From contig JAHHHE010000030.1 in the NCBI GenBank assembly GCA_019359535.1, positions 1 through 38,191 on the forward strand: a stretch of 38,191 nucleotides of DNA, written 5' to 3'. Positions 17,001 to 26,136 of this stretch are shown piece after piece. A model generated the notes under the pieces. The model did not search any database. It saw nothing but the letters and a program-made list of their open reading frames with translations, and was not told the DNA's origin. The stretch is from Gloeocapsa sp. UFS-A4-WI-NPMV-4B04. Its GTDB lineage: Bacteria; Cyanobacteriota; Cyanobacteriia; Cyanobacteriales; Chroococcidiopsidaceae. How positions within the stretch are numbered: the stretch's first letter is position 1; each line of letters starts with the position of its first letter. Made by a program: the position numbers and the translations under genes.

Positions 17001-18044
17001 GTGGGTCTTTTTGATCGGTTTTCTTTATCTAAAGACATGGGTATCGACCTCGGTACAGCCAACACCTTAGTTTATGTATCGGGTAAAGGCATTGTTCTCC
17101 AAGAGCCTTCAGTGATCGCCGTCGATCAAACAGGTAAAATGCCCCCAGTAGTAGGGGAAGACGCAAAAAAAATGCTAGGTCGCACACCAGGAAACGTGAT
17201 TGTGACTCGCCCTTTGCGTGATGGTGTAATTGCCGACTTCGATACCGCCGAACTAATGCTCAAGCACTTTATCCAGCGTGTACACGAAGGTAGAACCCTT
17301 GTTTCCCCCCGAATGATAATTGGTATTCCTAGCGGTGTCACTGGCGTAGAACGACGTGCTTTGATGGACGCAGCTTCTCAAGCGGGAGCTAGAGACGTTT
17401 ATTTGATCGATGAGCCAGTGGCGGCGGCAATTGGCGCGGGACTTCCTGTAGCAGAACCTATCGGTAACATGATCATTGATATTGGTGGTGGGACAACTGA
17501 AGTTGCCGTTTTGAGTCTCCAGGGTACGGTTGTAAGTGAATCGGTACGAGTCGCGGGTGATGAACTAAATGAATGCATCATCCACTACATGAAAAAAGTT
17601 CATAACCTGGTGATTGGTGAACGAACTGCCGAAGATATTAAAATTCGGATTGGTTCAGCATATCCAACTCGTAACGATGATGAAAACACGATGGAGGTAC
17701 GGGGATTACATATGCTGTCGGGTTTGCCGCGAACAGTTACGATCAAAGCGCCAGAGATTCGTGAAAGTATGTCAGAACCCTTGTCTGTGATTATAGATGC
17801 AGTCAAGCGCACTCTTGAGCGGACTCCTCCAGAACTAGCATCAGATATTGTTGACCGAGGAATTATGCTAGCTGGAGGAGGCGCTTTGTTAAAAGGGTTG
17901 GATACGCTAGTTAGTCATGAGACTGGAATTGTCACTCATATAGCAGCTGAACCGCTTAATTGTGTAGTTTTAGGAACAGGTCGTGTACTGGAAAGTCCTA
18001 AACAATTAGGACTTGTATTCAGTGGACGTTCTCGTAACGGCTAG
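17001..18044 (+). CDS. mreB: Rod shape-determining actin homologue MreB
   Basis: MreB polymerises under the membrane and guides side-wall peptidoglycan synthesis. The GTG at 17001 is preferred over the GTG at 16986 because a GGGGAG ribosome site lies 7 bases upstream and the protein then starts [17 protein letters not shown], as in other cyanobacteria. The actin-type nucleotide site is intact: [12 protein letters not shown] (phosphate 1), [15 protein letters not shown] (phosphate 2) and [12 protein letters not shown] (adenosine); [14 protein letters not shown] is the standard MreB phrase. Length is 347 residues, normal. It heads the mreBCD run; mreC follows after 165 bases. Confidence 0.96.
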   Translation: MGLFDRFSLSKDMGIDLGTANTLVYVSGKGIVLQEPSVIAVDQTGKMPPVVGEDAKKMLGRTPGNVIVTRPLRDGVIADFDTAELMLKHFIQRVHEGRTLVSPRMIIGIPSGVTGVERRALMDAASQAGARDVYLIDEPVAAAIGAGLPVAEPIGNMIIDIGGGTTEVAVLSLQGTVVSESVRVAGDELNECIIHYMKKVHNLVIGERTAEDIKIRIGSAYPTRNDDENTMEVRGLHMLSGLPRTVTIKAPEIRESMSEPLSVIIDAVKRTLERTPPELASDIVDRGIMLAGGGALLKGLDTLVSHETGIVTHIAAEPLNCVVLGTGRVLESPKQLGLVFSGRSRNG

Positions 18045-18209
18045 CTATTAAGAGCAGCGTTTTAATTACTTGCTCGATCAAATTGTAGTATTTTATGCTT
18101 CAAAGACAGGGGCTAGGAATGGGGGTTAAAGCTTCAATTCCCACGCCCTCACAGAATAAGTCATCGAAAACCATTTAGTTAGCTACTTGAACGCTGACCA
18201 ATTGAAATT

Positions 18210-18989
18210 ATGTACATAATACGTCGCTGGTGGGAGCGCCATGCGTTGCCATTGGTGCTGCTAAGTCTAGCCTTGGGGACTGCTTGGACAATTCGGCAAA
18301 CTCAGGGAGGGGCAATTTTTGAAATTTATCAAGTCATTACCAGTCCCCTAGAATTAAGTTCAACTAAGGCAGAGCGTCTGAGTGATGCCAAAACTCTGGA
18401 ACTGCAAGCAAGGTTAGTAGAACTCGAAAGCCAAAATCAAAAGCTAAAGCAGTTACTCGGGTATGTAAAATCAGCACCACAAGCGTCTGTGCAAGGTCGA
18501 GCGATCGCATCTCCTGTTGTGGGACGCAGTGCCGATCATTGGTGGCAACAAGTAACTTTAGGGCGCGGCAGTAATGCTGGGATTCAGGTCGGCTTTATTG
18601 TCAGCGCTCCTGGCGGTTTGGTAGGTCGGATTATCAGTGTAACTCCCAATACCAGCCGTGTATTGCTAATCAGCGATCGCACAAGCTCTGTAGGTGTGAC
18701 AATCAGCCGCAGCCGCCACATGGGTTTTCTCCGAGGACAGTCTGCAAGCCTAGCCGTAATGCAGTTTTTTGATAAAGTCCCAGATGTCCGACACGGAGAT
18801 GTCGTTGCCACTTCCCCTTATAGTCAAATATTTCCCTCTGGTTTGCCTATAGGTCGTGTCGAGTCTATAAACTTAAGTAAAAGCCCTGCACCCGAAGCCG
18901 TAATCTCACTTTCAGCACCAATGCCTTATTTAGAATGGGTTGTTGTTTATCCTAGAGGCGAGAGGCAAGAGGCGAGAGGCGAGAGGTAA
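18210..18989 (+). CDS. mreC: Rod shape-determining protein MreC
   Basis: MreC is a membrane-anchored periplasmic scaffold linking MreB to the wall synthases. An N-terminal anchor helix lies at residues 13-30, a coiled coil near 50-85 (TLELQARLVELESQNQKLKQLLG), and the paired beta-domain follows with SADHWWQQVTLGRGSNAGIQ, APGGLVGRI and the late DVVATSPYSQIFPSGLPIGRV. The natural end would be near WVVVYP; the last 11 residues (RGERQEARGER) are encoded by a GAGGCGA-type heptamer repeat that runs through the stop codon into the intergenic region. The extension is charged and probably tolerated at the periplasmic C-terminus. Confidence 0.94.
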   Translation: MYIIRRWWERHALPLVLLSLALGTAWTIRQTQGGAIFEIYQVITSPLELSSTKAERLSDAKTLELQARLVELESQNQKLKQLLGYVKSAPQASVQGRAIASPVVGRSADHWWQQVTLGRGSNAGIQVGFIVSAPGGLVGRIISVTPNTSRVLLISDRTSSVGVTISRSRHMGFLRGQSASLAVMQFFDKVPDVRHGDVVATSPYSQIFPSGLPIGRVESINLSKSPAPEAVISLSAPMPYLEWVVVYPRGERQEARGER

Positions 18990-19103
18990 TAAATTATTAG
19001 AGGCAAGAGGTAAGAGGCAATAAATTTATCTCCCCTGCTCCCCTGCTAAGAATGCTCCTCTGCTAAGAATGCTAAGAATGCTCCTCTGCTCCTCCGCTAA
19101 GAA
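18953..19103. repeat. Compound STRR across the mreC 3' end
   Basis: GAGGCGA/GAGGCAA heptamers cover 18953-18987 and, after AATAAATTATTAGAGGC, 18996-19020. AATAAATTT follows, then CTCCCCTG units and three or four interrupted GCTAAGAAT units up to about 19103. The first part is coding (mreC C-terminus); the rest fills the mreC-mreD gap. Confidence 0.85.
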
Positions 19104-19124
19104 TGCTCCCCCGATCCCTTCTTT

Positions 19125-19700
19125 ATGAATCGCATTCCTCGCTGGTATCCGCATCAACGTCAGATAGTCAATTGGATGGTGACAGTTGGCTCTGTATTGT
19201 TATGTCTAATAGTCTTGCCAATGCGTTTACCAGGAATGGAATTACTGGGAATTGCCCCTAACTGGCTATTGATTTGGGTGGTGGCTTGGAGTGTTAAGCG
19301 CACAATTGTACAAGGAGCGATCGCAGGTTTTGTGCTGGGACTGCTTCAAGATGGTATGACATCACCATATCCCACCCACACTCTAAGTCTGGTCTTGGTG
19401 GGAATTTTGACTGCTCGCTTGCACAAGCAGCGCTATATTCAAGAAGACTTTATTTCTGTTGCGATCATTGTCTTCGGCATGGCAATGTTGGCTGAAGCTA
19501 TGACTACGCTTCAATTCAGTTTTTTAAGCAATTCTGAAGCAGGCATAAACAAATTCGCTGTCAGTAACTTTGTTCAACTTTGGAAAGAGCATCAGCGCAT
19601 CGCCCTTGCTTCTGCAATTCTTAGTAGCCTTTGGGCTCCTGTAGTTTATTACCCTTTGAATCGGTGGTGGCAAAAAATGAATGTTTTTGAGCCTTCTTAG
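19125..19700 (+). CDS. mreD: Rod shape-determining membrane protein MreD
   Basis: A 191-residue polytopic membrane protein downstream of mreBC. Hydrophobic helices are seen near residues 17-35, 42-60, 62-75, 82-98, 107-128 and 157-175. LLGIAPNWLLIWVVAWSVKR and GAIAGFVLGLLQDGMTSP are typical of MreD, the second being its best-conserved motif. The protein is thought to stabilise the MreC-wall synthase complex. The gap to mreC is filled by short repeats with no promoter that I can see, so it is probably read from the same transcript. ribD starts 60 bases after its stop. Confidence 0.9.
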   Translation: MNRIPRWYPHQRQIVNWMVTVGSVLLCLIVLPMRLPGMELLGIAPNWLLIWVVAWSVKRTIVQGAIAGFVLGLLQDGMTSPYPTHTLSLVLVGILTARLHKQRYIQEDFISVAIIVFGMAMLAEAMTTLQFSFLSNSEAGINKFAVSNFVQLWKEHQRIALASAILSSLWAPVVYYPLNRWWQKMNVFEPS

Positions 19701-19760
19701 ACCGAATCAGTAGCTCGTAAGACCTAAGATAATAGTGCCAGCCTGATAGATAATTTTACG

Positions 19761-20942
19761 GTGGAAGCTCAACCAGAATCTTCAGACAGGACTTATATTC
19801 AGCAAAACGCCCCGCTACTTGTGGGAACTGCTTTTGACCGCGAGATGATGCAGCGATGTTTGGCACTTGCCCGCCGCGCTTTGGGACGCACTGCGCCAAA
19901 TCCCTTGGTAGGGTCTGTAATTGTCCAAAATGGGCAAATTGTTGGGCAAGGCTTTCATCCTCAAGCAGGTCAGCCACACGCCGAAGTTTTTGCTCTTAAA
20001 GCAGCAGGCGATCGCGCTCATGGTGCAACTATTTATGTCAATCTAGAACCTTGTAGTCATTACGGACGCACTGGGCCTTGTGCGGAAGCTTTGGTAGCCG
20101 CTGGCGTGGCAAAAGTCGTGGTGGGAATGGTTGACCCTAACCCAAAAGTAGCAGGAGGTGGTATTGCGCGATTAAAAGCAGCCGGAATTGAAGTTTTAGT
20201 AGGGGTGGAAGAGAACGATTGCCGCCAATTGAATGAAGCCTTTATTCATCGCATTCTTTACCATAAACCGTTTGGCATTTTAAAATATGCTATGACTCTA
20301 GATGGCAAAATTGCTACCAGTAGTGGTCATAGTGCCTGGATTACTGGCATAGAAGCCCGCACAGAAGTACATCAATTGCGCTCTACTTGTGATGCCGTGA
20401 TTGTCGGCGGTAACACAATGCGGCGCGATAATCCTCATTTAACCAGTCATCACCCAGAGGCTCCTAATCCTCTGCGCGTGGTAATGAGTCGTACTCTTGA
20501 CTTGCCAACCGAGGCTTACCTGTGGCAAACGAATGAAGTTCCTACTTTGGTGTTTACAGAAGAGAAAGCTAATCCAGCTTTTCAACAATTGCTGCGGCAA
20601 AAGGGAGTAGAGGTGGTAGAGTTAATTTCGCTCACCCCAACTAATGCAATGGCGTACTTATATGAACGCGGATGCTTGTCTGTGTTATGGGAATGTGGCG
20701 GAACATTAGCCTCTCGTGCGATCGCCGAAGGAGCAGTGCAAAAAATCTTGGTCTTTATTGCCCCTAAAATTATCGGTGGGAGTACCGCGCCAACACCTGT
20801 TGGTGAACTCGGTTTTACAGCTATGACTCAGGCACTGGCTTTAGAACGAGTCCACTGGCGCAGTATAGGCTCAGACTGTGTATTAGAGGGTTATTTACCC
20901 TCACAAGAGCTAAAACAAGTAGAACTGCCACCGTCCCCTTGA
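19761..20942 (+). CDS. ribD: Bifunctional riboflavin deaminase/reductase
   Basis: RibD performs two steps of riboflavin synthesis: deamination of the diaminopyrimidinone ribosyl phosphate, then reduction of the ribosyl chain with NADPH. The deaminase domain (about 25-165) keeps the zinc site: HAEVFAL with His73 and Glu75, and PCSHYGRTGPC with Cys98 and Cys107. APNPLVGSVIV at 45-55 is the family start motif. The reductase domain (about 168-385) starts PFGILKYAMTLDGKIA and includes DAVIVGGNTMRRDNPHLT and the late WECGGTLASRAIAEG. Length, 393 residues with a GTG start, is somewhat longer at the N-terminus than usual. No FMN riboswitch was seen in the 60-base gap after mreD, which suggests constitutive co-transcription. 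Confidence 0.95.
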   Translation: MEAQPESSDRTYIQQNAPLLVGTAFDREMMQRCLALARRALGRTAPNPLVGSVIVQNGQIVGQGFHPQAGQPHAEVFALKAAGDRAHGATIYVNLEPCSHYGRTGPCAEALVAAGVAKVVVGMVDPNPKVAGGGIARLKAAGIEVLVGVEENDCRQLNEAFIHRILYHKPFGILKYAMTLDGKIATSSGHSAWITGIEARTEVHQLRSTCDAVIVGGNTMRRDNPHLTSHHPEAPNPLRVVMSRTLDLPTEAYLWQTNEVPTLVFTEEKANPAFQQLLRQKGVEVVELISLTPTNAMAYLYERGCLSVLWECGGTLASRAIAEGAVQKILVFIAPKIIGGSTAPTPVGELGFTAMTQALALERVHWRSIGSDCVLEGYLPSQELKQVELPPSP

Positions 20943-20963
20943 TTTTAATAATCAACACCTAGT

Positions 20964-21560
20964 ATGCTCGAAGTCGTTGTTTGCAGCTTGTTTGTCAGTA
21001 GTCTAGGTTTACAGGCTGTAGTGCTTGGTAACTGGATGTATTGGCAACAGAGTGTGAATACTAATCAAGACGAAGAGGAGGAGGAAATTTTGACTCAATA
21101 TGAATCTAAAGAAAATGCCCTCGTAGTACAGCAGCAATTAAACGGTTCGAGTAAACAGCAGTCTTCTAGAGATCCACGCTTAGTTGGTTGGGAATTTAAA
21201 ATTATCCGCGCTAACCGTAACTTGTTTCGCAATCCAGCCGTTTTGCAATGCTTGTGTGAAGAAGAAGCAGAAGCAGGCTGGATTATGTTAGAAAAACTCG
21301 ACGATCGCCGTGTGCGGTTTAAGCGCCCAATCGCCTTACGAGAAATTATCAAAGCTGAATTTTTAAATTACGATCCTTACCGTTCCCATTATGGTTCTTC
21401 TTGGCAACCGATTAACTGGTTAGGTGCGATCGCAGCTCTTGTCGCATTGACTCTACCCGCTTACCTGGGATATGTTTTAGTGTCGCAAACCCTCGCATCT
21501 TCAAGTCAGAACCAAATACCTACTATTTTTCCCCCAGTAGATCAACAATCCGTTCCTTAA
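20964..21560 (+). CDS. Conserved cyanobacterial membrane-associated protein
   Basis: A 198-residue protein of unknown function. Residues 1-28 form a first hydrophobic segment, an acidic run DEEEEEILTQ lies near 37-46, and a soluble domain with LVGWEFKIIRANRNLFRNP and EAGWIMLEKLDDRRVRFKRP spans about 72-125. A transmembrane helix at about 153-173 (GAIAALVALTLPAYLGYVLV) precedes a short tail. The soluble domain between two helices suggests a membrane-bound cytoplasmic module. It starts 21 bases after ribD and is presumably the last gene of that run. Confidence 0.75.
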   Translation: MLEVVVCSLFVSSLGLQAVVLGNWMYWQQSVNTNQDEEEEEILTQYESKENALVVQQQLNGSSKQQSSRDPRLVGWEFKIIRANRNLFRNPAVLQCLCEEEAEAGWIMLEKLDDRRVRFKRPIALREIIKAEFLNYDPYRSHYGSSWQPINWLGAIAALVALTLPAYLGYVLVSQTLASSSQNQIPTIFPPVDQQSVP

Positions 21561-21673
21561 AGCTCAAATGTAGGAGTTGCAATTTCTCCACAGCACTCCC
21601 AAGAAATATATACAACTCTTGGTTGTACACTTGCTGCTACTTAAAGCTTTCATATTTAATGCATGCTACAACA

Positions 21674-21883
21674 CTAGCGCTCTTCAGCCAAATCTCGAAT
21701 TAAGTTTAGCCGCGAGTAAATATAATCACTCAGGCTATGAACTTCATTTTGATCGAGTGACGCTTGGCTTTTGGTTTGCTTTAGTAGCCACTGTACCAAG
21801 CTAGCATCGTCAAGCTTTAACAAAGTATTCGCTTGAGTTGTTTCAACTACAGACCACAGCTGACGCAGGATTGTAGGAGTCAT
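21674..21883 (-). CDS. Small conserved cyanobacterial hypothetical, 69 residues
   Basis: A helical soluble protein starting MTPTILRQLWSVVETTQANTLL, with DDASLVQWLLKQ in the middle and SDYIYSRLNLIRDLAEER at the end. I recognise the pattern as a widespread short cyanobacterial protein with no known function. A GAGG lies 6 bases before the ATG and supports the start. It converges on the hypothetical gene at 20964-21560, with about 110 bases between. Confidence 0.75.
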   Translation of the reverse strand: MTPTILRQLWSVVETTQANTLLKLDDASLVQWLLKQTKSQASLDQNEVHSLSDYIYSRLNLIRDLAEER

Positions 21884-22427
21884 AGAACCTCATTCTTAAT
21901 TATTTCTTTATCTTTTATCAAAGATACCCACTCAGCTAGCTTATATCGACTGTAATACACAAGATGATACAAGAGTTACGAAATACTTAATAAAGCGACG
22001 CATTACTTGACAAAAATGAGAGTAAGAGACTTAAATCCCATGTTATCTTCCGTCTCTAACCTCAGTTTCTCGTTCACCGAACAGAAACAATTTCTCATAA
22101 ACGCTTGTGTCTTAAATTGTTCCTGTTGTTCGTTACGTTCTATCATCCCATTGGTGGTATACATAATCAAGCTGTATTACCTATCAAAGTGAAGAGTGAA
22201 GAAAAAAGTACAAGCTTCTTCCCTTTGTGGACGAAAAAGAAAAGACGAGTAGGGAGTGGGGATAAGTGTCTCTACTTACCAATTAATTATTAGAAACCAT
22301 TGTTTATTGATTTTGGCTACTTTTACAATTGCGATCGCGCTTTTATTTAGCGCAACGCAAAACCGCCCTCAGACACAAGTTTCATTGTCCAAGGGAGGTT
22401 TAAGAAAAATTACAGATTTTTGGAGAA
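21884..22427. other. Intergenic, no supported gene
   Basis: No convincing gene is seen in these 544 bases. Several frames of about 60 codons exist on the plus strand; the one at 22256-22465 contains a hydrophobic stretch (LLILATFTIAIALLF) but overlaps the 3' end of the M50 peptidase gene by 38 bases and has no family resemblance that I know. Confidence 0.5.
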
Positions 22428-23546
22428 TTACGCAGTCGCCTGCGCTTTTATTTGCAGCAAGTTAAGAATCGCAGCTTTTTCTAAAATTCCTACTAGCACT
22501 CCGTTATCACGAATTACAGGTAGTGTTGATCGCTGTTGTTGTTCTAGTAGCATTACCGCTTCTAGCAGTGATTGATTTGATTGGACAACAGCAGTTTCAA
22601 TAGGCTGCATCAAGTCTTTAACGTGCATTTCTAGCCAGCGTGTACTGGGGACAACTTTTATGTCATCAAGTGCGATCGCGCCAATCAGTTGACCTTGATG
22701 GTCTGTAACCAGAAACCGTTGCCAGTTAACATTACTAAGAATAGACTGATCTGCAAACTCTCTTAGGGAAATATCACCAGACACAACTGGACTATTAGGC
22801 GTTACAGCATCTGCTACTGTCAGACCTTTTAGTTTTTCTTGCACTGTAGCAGACACAGCCGCTTTACCAGCATTTTGCAGCAAGAACCAACCGATTAATA
22901 AATTCCAGAAGCTACCAAAGCTACCAAATAAAACAAGCGGAATTAGTCCAGTTGCGATCGCAATCCAACCAATAAATTGACCTACTCGGCTGGCAAATAC
23001 AACACCTTTATAGGGATTGCCTGTAATCTTCCAAATGATCGCCTTGAGGATATTACCACCATCTAAAGGCAAGCCAGGAATCAAGTTAAACAGCGCCAGC
23101 CCTAAATTAACATAAGCCAGCACTTCTAGAATCGCTCCTAGTGGCCCTGATACTGCCAGACCAACCTTAACTCCTGTGACTATACCGAACAGCAATATAC
23201 TAACTAGGGGACCTGCGATCGCTACCCAAAATGCTTCTGCTGGAGTGTTTGACTCTTTTTCTAACTTAGCAAGACCACCAAACAAGAATAGAGTAATTGA
23301 TTTAACATCAATTCCTTGCCGGATAGCGACAAAACTGTGTCCTAGTTCGTGTGCTAACACAGAAGCGAATAACAACAATGCTGTCACAAGTCCTAACAGC
23401 AGAGGTAGTGACCCACCCAAGCCAGGAAATTGACCCGCTAGTCCACTGGTATAGTTCCAGGTTACTAAACCTAGAACCAAAAACCACGACTGAGCTACAA
23501 AAAAGGGAATCCCGAACAGATTACCAACTCGAATAGTGCCATTCAT
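22428..23546 (-). CDS. Site-2-protease family M50 metallopeptidase with CBS pair
   Basis: An integral membrane zinc protease of the family that cuts substrates within the membrane. Zinc ligands are HELGH at 66-70 and the Asp of LPLDGG at 162; the protein starts NGTIRVGNLFGIPFFV and has about five to six hydrophobic helices up to residue 225. Two CBS domains follow (about 243-300 and 308-365), with DHQGQLIGAIALDDI and VIRDNGVLVGILEKAAIL as their typical ends; they probably sense adenine nucleotides. Length, 372 residues, is normal for this cyanobacterial group. Its substrate is unknown, and no anti-sigma factor is adjacent. The gene stands alone on the minus strand. Confidence 0.92.
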   Translation of the reverse strand: MNGTIRVGNLFGIPFFVAQSWFLVLGLVTWNYTSGLAGQFPGLGGSLPLLLGLVTALLLFASVLAHELGHSFVAIRQGIDVKSITLFLFGGLAKLEKESNTPAEAFWVAIAGPLVSILLFGIVTGVKVGLAVSGPLGAILEVLAYVNLGLALFNLIPGLPLDGGNILKAIIWKITGNPYKGVVFASRVGQFIGWIAIATGLIPLVLFGSFGSFWNLLIGWFLLQNAGKAAVSATVQEKLKGLTVADAVTPNSPVVSGDISLREFADQSILSNVNWQRFLVTDHQGQLIGAIALDDIKVVPSTRWLEMHVKDLMQPIETAVVQSNQSLLEAVMLLEQQQRSTLPVIRDNGVLVGILEKAAILNLLQIKAQATA

Positions 23547-23820
23547 CTAAAGCACCTCTAATTTAAGCTTTGAAAAACTTGATGAGAGTCTTTCTTTTCT
23601 TATCGTAACGAAATGTAAACAAAGTTTTAATTTTAGAATTACCGTAATAGCCGTGCGTTGAGGTGCAGTTAGTACGAATAGTGAATAACTTAGGTGTGGA
23701 GCGTGTAGGCGATCGCACAGCAACAGCTTTCGTTTACCTTATAATAAGCCTCTCGATTTGGTTAACTCATAATTGAGACAACCAAGCCGTTACAACTAAA
23801 CTAAGTTCTTTTATATCAAA

Positions 23821-24300
23821 ATGCCTGACTACACTTTCGCTCAAAGTCCAGAAATCATCCTGACTGTTCCAGGTAATAAAGACACAGCCAAAGCGCGTGA
23901 AAAAGCGATGGATCAGCTAATGGAACTGATGGATGCAGGTAAGTTACCCACCGAGCTTGAAGAAGGCTTTAGTCCGCAACAACTGATTGTAGTCAAAGAA
24001 CCAGCATCCGATACTGCTAGCGATGAGGATGCCATTACTCAGGCTGTACAAATTCTCAGCAACCTCGCTACACTTAAGCTTAAAGTGCAGGAGTCACGCG
24101 CCGAGGCGCTTACTGTACGTGCGGCTGTTGATATCTTGTTTACAGATGAAGTAGTCAGCGAAGATGAAATCGCCCGTCTTAAAGAAGGGTTTAAGGTTCT
24201 CAAAACATTTGCTCAGGCTAATATCCGCTACCAGGAAGCTCGCTCTAGAGCAGAACAAGCTCGTGCTGTACTCGATCAAGCTTTAAAATCTCCTGAATAA
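23821..24300 (+). CDS. Conserved cyanobacterial hypothetical, 159 residues
   Basis: A soluble, acidic, largely helical protein. It begins MPDYTFAQSPEIILTVPGNKD, has an acidic central stretch (PASDTASDEDAITQ) and then two long helices (LATLKLKVQESRAEALTVRAA and ANIRYQEARSRAEQARAVLD) with coiled-coil character. No membrane segment or catalytic motif is visible. I recognise it only as a conserved cyanobacterial protein. It is transcribed alone; the upstream gap has a HIP1-like site near 23709 and no clear operator. Confidence 0.7.
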   Translation: MPDYTFAQSPEIILTVPGNKDTAKAREKAMDQLMELMDAGKLPTELEEGFSPQQLIVVKEPASDTASDEDAITQAVQILSNLATLKLKVQESRAEALTVRAAVDILFTDEVVSEDEIARLKEGFKVLKTFAQANIRYQEARSRAEQARAVLDQALKSPE

Positions 24301-24378
24301 ATAGTAACTAACTCTTTCAACGTAGAATAATATTGCTTTGTTCTGCGTTCAAAAGTATTTACTGCCGATACTAGGTCT

Positions 24379-24837
24379 TTAGTCACGCCAGCTAACACGA
24401 ATCGTCGTCATTGGTAGCGGACTTTCTACTAAGCTAAGTAAGGCAGCACAACCATCAGCCGAAAAGCCAAATACACCAATTCCTGCCTTGTCATTGATCC
24501 CAAATTGCACTTGCAACGCCTTGACAATATTCGGTAGCTCCTACATAGCTTGTTCAACAACTGGAAGCAGTAGCTATAACACATAGTCTTCCACCTGTCG
24601 CCGCATCACCTCTTCCATACCATCTGCTGCTAGGCGTTTGCCAAATAGTGGCAGTCCGAAATATGCAGTCCTCGCTTGCACCTCTTCAAGTCTCAATGTT
24701 TCGGCAAGCATCTCCTCGCTATTAGGTACACCCAATCCGTGCCACAGGACGATAAGCAGAGCAGGTAAGCTAGGATTTGCAGGTGGACGAACCACAACAG
24801 GTACGCCAGCCACCTCTAAGAATTCTATGTCGGACAT
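24379..24837 (-). pseudogene. Alpha/beta hydrolase, two in-frame stops and truncated
   Basis: The minus strand encodes the N-terminal half of an alpha/beta hydrolase in a single frame. It begins MSDIEFLEVAGVPVVVR, has the oxyanion-region phrase LLIVLWHGLGVPNS, and reaches the nucleophile elbow as GVFGFSADGCAALL (usual form GFSxGG). Two in-frame TAG codons interrupt it at 24574-24576 and 24541-24543, and a TAA ends it at 24379, before the acid and His of the catalytic triad can occur. The elbow Gly after Ser-Ala is replaced by Asp. Three independent defects make a decayed gene much more likely than recoding. Confidence 0.8.
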
Positions 24838-24993
24838 TCATCACTTCCTCTATCGATTCTTACAGAGCGATCGCTCTGCGCCCGTTTCCTGCTCGTTTGT
24901 AAGTACAGCACTTACAGCTATTAATGATTAAAAGCTAGTACCTAATAATTTAGTTAATTCAGTTTAAAAAATTGAAATAATTTAGTTGATTTT

Positions 24994-25289
24994 TACTTTA
25001 CTTTTTGCAGCTATTGACCTATTATTTAATAATTGAATGTTTGCAATAAAATTTCATTGCTTAAATGTTCCATTATAAAACTAATAAAATATTAGCAAAA
25101 ACCGCAATTTATCTCAAGAGTTTTTAAAATTTTTATTACAATACTTTACTTTTTGCAGCTATTGACCTATTATTTAATAATGGAAATCTGTGCTGTCATA
25201 TTTACCCAGTCATATTCCTATTATTAGTCTAATAAGATATTAGCAAAGACCGCAATTCTTTCCAAGCCCTTTTTATAATTAACTGGGTG
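24994..25289. repeat. 148-bp tandem direct duplication
   Basis: A 40-base block beginning TACTTTACTTTTTGCAGCTA occurs at 24994-25033 and exactly again at 25142-25181. A second block (CTAATAAAATATTAGCAAAA at 25081, CTAATAAGATATTAGCAAAG at 25229) keeps the same 148-base offset, so the whole unit was duplicated and the middles diverged. The second unit runs into the last codons of the CPBP protease gene. Confidence 0.8.
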
Positions 25290-26121
25290 ATCGCCCTTGG
25301 TGTTGAAGAGAGCGCCGTCTCATCCAAAAGGCGATACACCCTAAAAACAGCAGCCCCATAATTCCAGCCAGAGGATTGCGGTCAACGCCTGTAATCCAGT
25401 CAGGAACGGAACCAGAATATTTTACTAAATTTCCTACATTGATAATGTAGTAGCCCCACACTAAGCCAGCGTGCAAACCAATAGGCAGTCCAAGACGATT
25501 ATGGTGCGATCGCTTTGCCCAAACTAAAATTAACCCTAGTAGTAACAACGCTGGAAATTGCGGCCATATCTGTAAGATTGCTGCCAAAGGCTTAATAAAA
25601 TGCGCTAGGGCAAATAGAAAGGTATTTACCCAAAGTGCTGTAGGGAGACGATAATCACGCTGTAATTCATCTAGTAGCCAGCCTCTAAATAGCAACTCTT
25701 CGGCAAAACCAATAGCTAAAGCAACTACTAACCCTTCTAGAATTATTTGAGGCAAGAAAACACTTGGTTGCTGCCAGATCAACCAACCAAGTCCTCCCTC
25801 TATGCCAAATAAACTTAGAACGGTAGTTATGCCAATACCTAAGCCTGTTAATAATTCCAGTCCAAATCGCTGCGTCCTTACTAAGCCATACTGCCGCAGC
25901 AGATGACGTTGATGATATACGTGCTTACCCCAAAACCGAAGCAAGAGGATAAATTCGCCGTACAGCAATACCATTGTTAGAAGACTTACCGAGTTCGGAT
26001 CGCGTCCTAACAAGTAAATGGGCGCAGCTAGTGGTAGCCAGATAAGCAGCAAAGCTAGCAGAAATATTACCAACCGCATAGGAGTTGGATAGCGGGCAAT
26101 GCTGCGCGGATTAAACTTCAA
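25279..26121 (-). CDS. CPBP-family intramembrane glutamic endopeptidase
   Basis: A 280-residue polytopic membrane protease of the CAAX/Abi family. Motif 1 is FAEELLFRGWLL with Glu141, Glu142 and Arg146; motif 2 is FLFALAHF with His174; the later His lies in GLPIGLHAG. Some seven to eight hydrophobic helices are present. The active site is complete. Families of this kind process prenylated proteins, bacteriocins or, in cyanobacteria, have unknown substrates. It begins 15 bases after clpS on the same strand and is almost certainly co-transcribed with it. Its 3' end overlaps the second copy of a 148-base duplication. Confidence 0.9.
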   Translation of the reverse strand: MKFNPRSIARYPTPMRLVIFLLALLLIWLPLAAPIYLLGRDPNSVSLLTMVLLYGEFILLLRFWGKHVYHQRHLLRQYGLVRTQRFGLELLTGLGIGITTVLSLFGIEGGLGWLIWQQPSVFLPQIILEGLVVALAIGFAEELLFRGWLLDELQRDYRLPTALWVNTFLFALAHFIKPLAAILQIWPQFPALLLLGLILVWAKRSHHNRLGLPIGLHAGLVWGYYIINVGNLVKYSGSVPDWITGVDRNPLAGIMGLLFLGCIAFWMRRRSLQHQGRSPS

Positions 26122-26136
26122 TTGCGCTTAGTTATA

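Noticed and set aside
16921-17070. A 47-codon frame upstream of and into mreB
   Set aside because: It runs out of frame into mreB and has no homologue that I know; it is probably chance.
22256-22465. A 69-codon plus-strand frame with a hydrophobic stretch
   Set aside because: It overlaps the end of the well-supported M50 peptidase gene, has no family resemblance and no good ribosome site.
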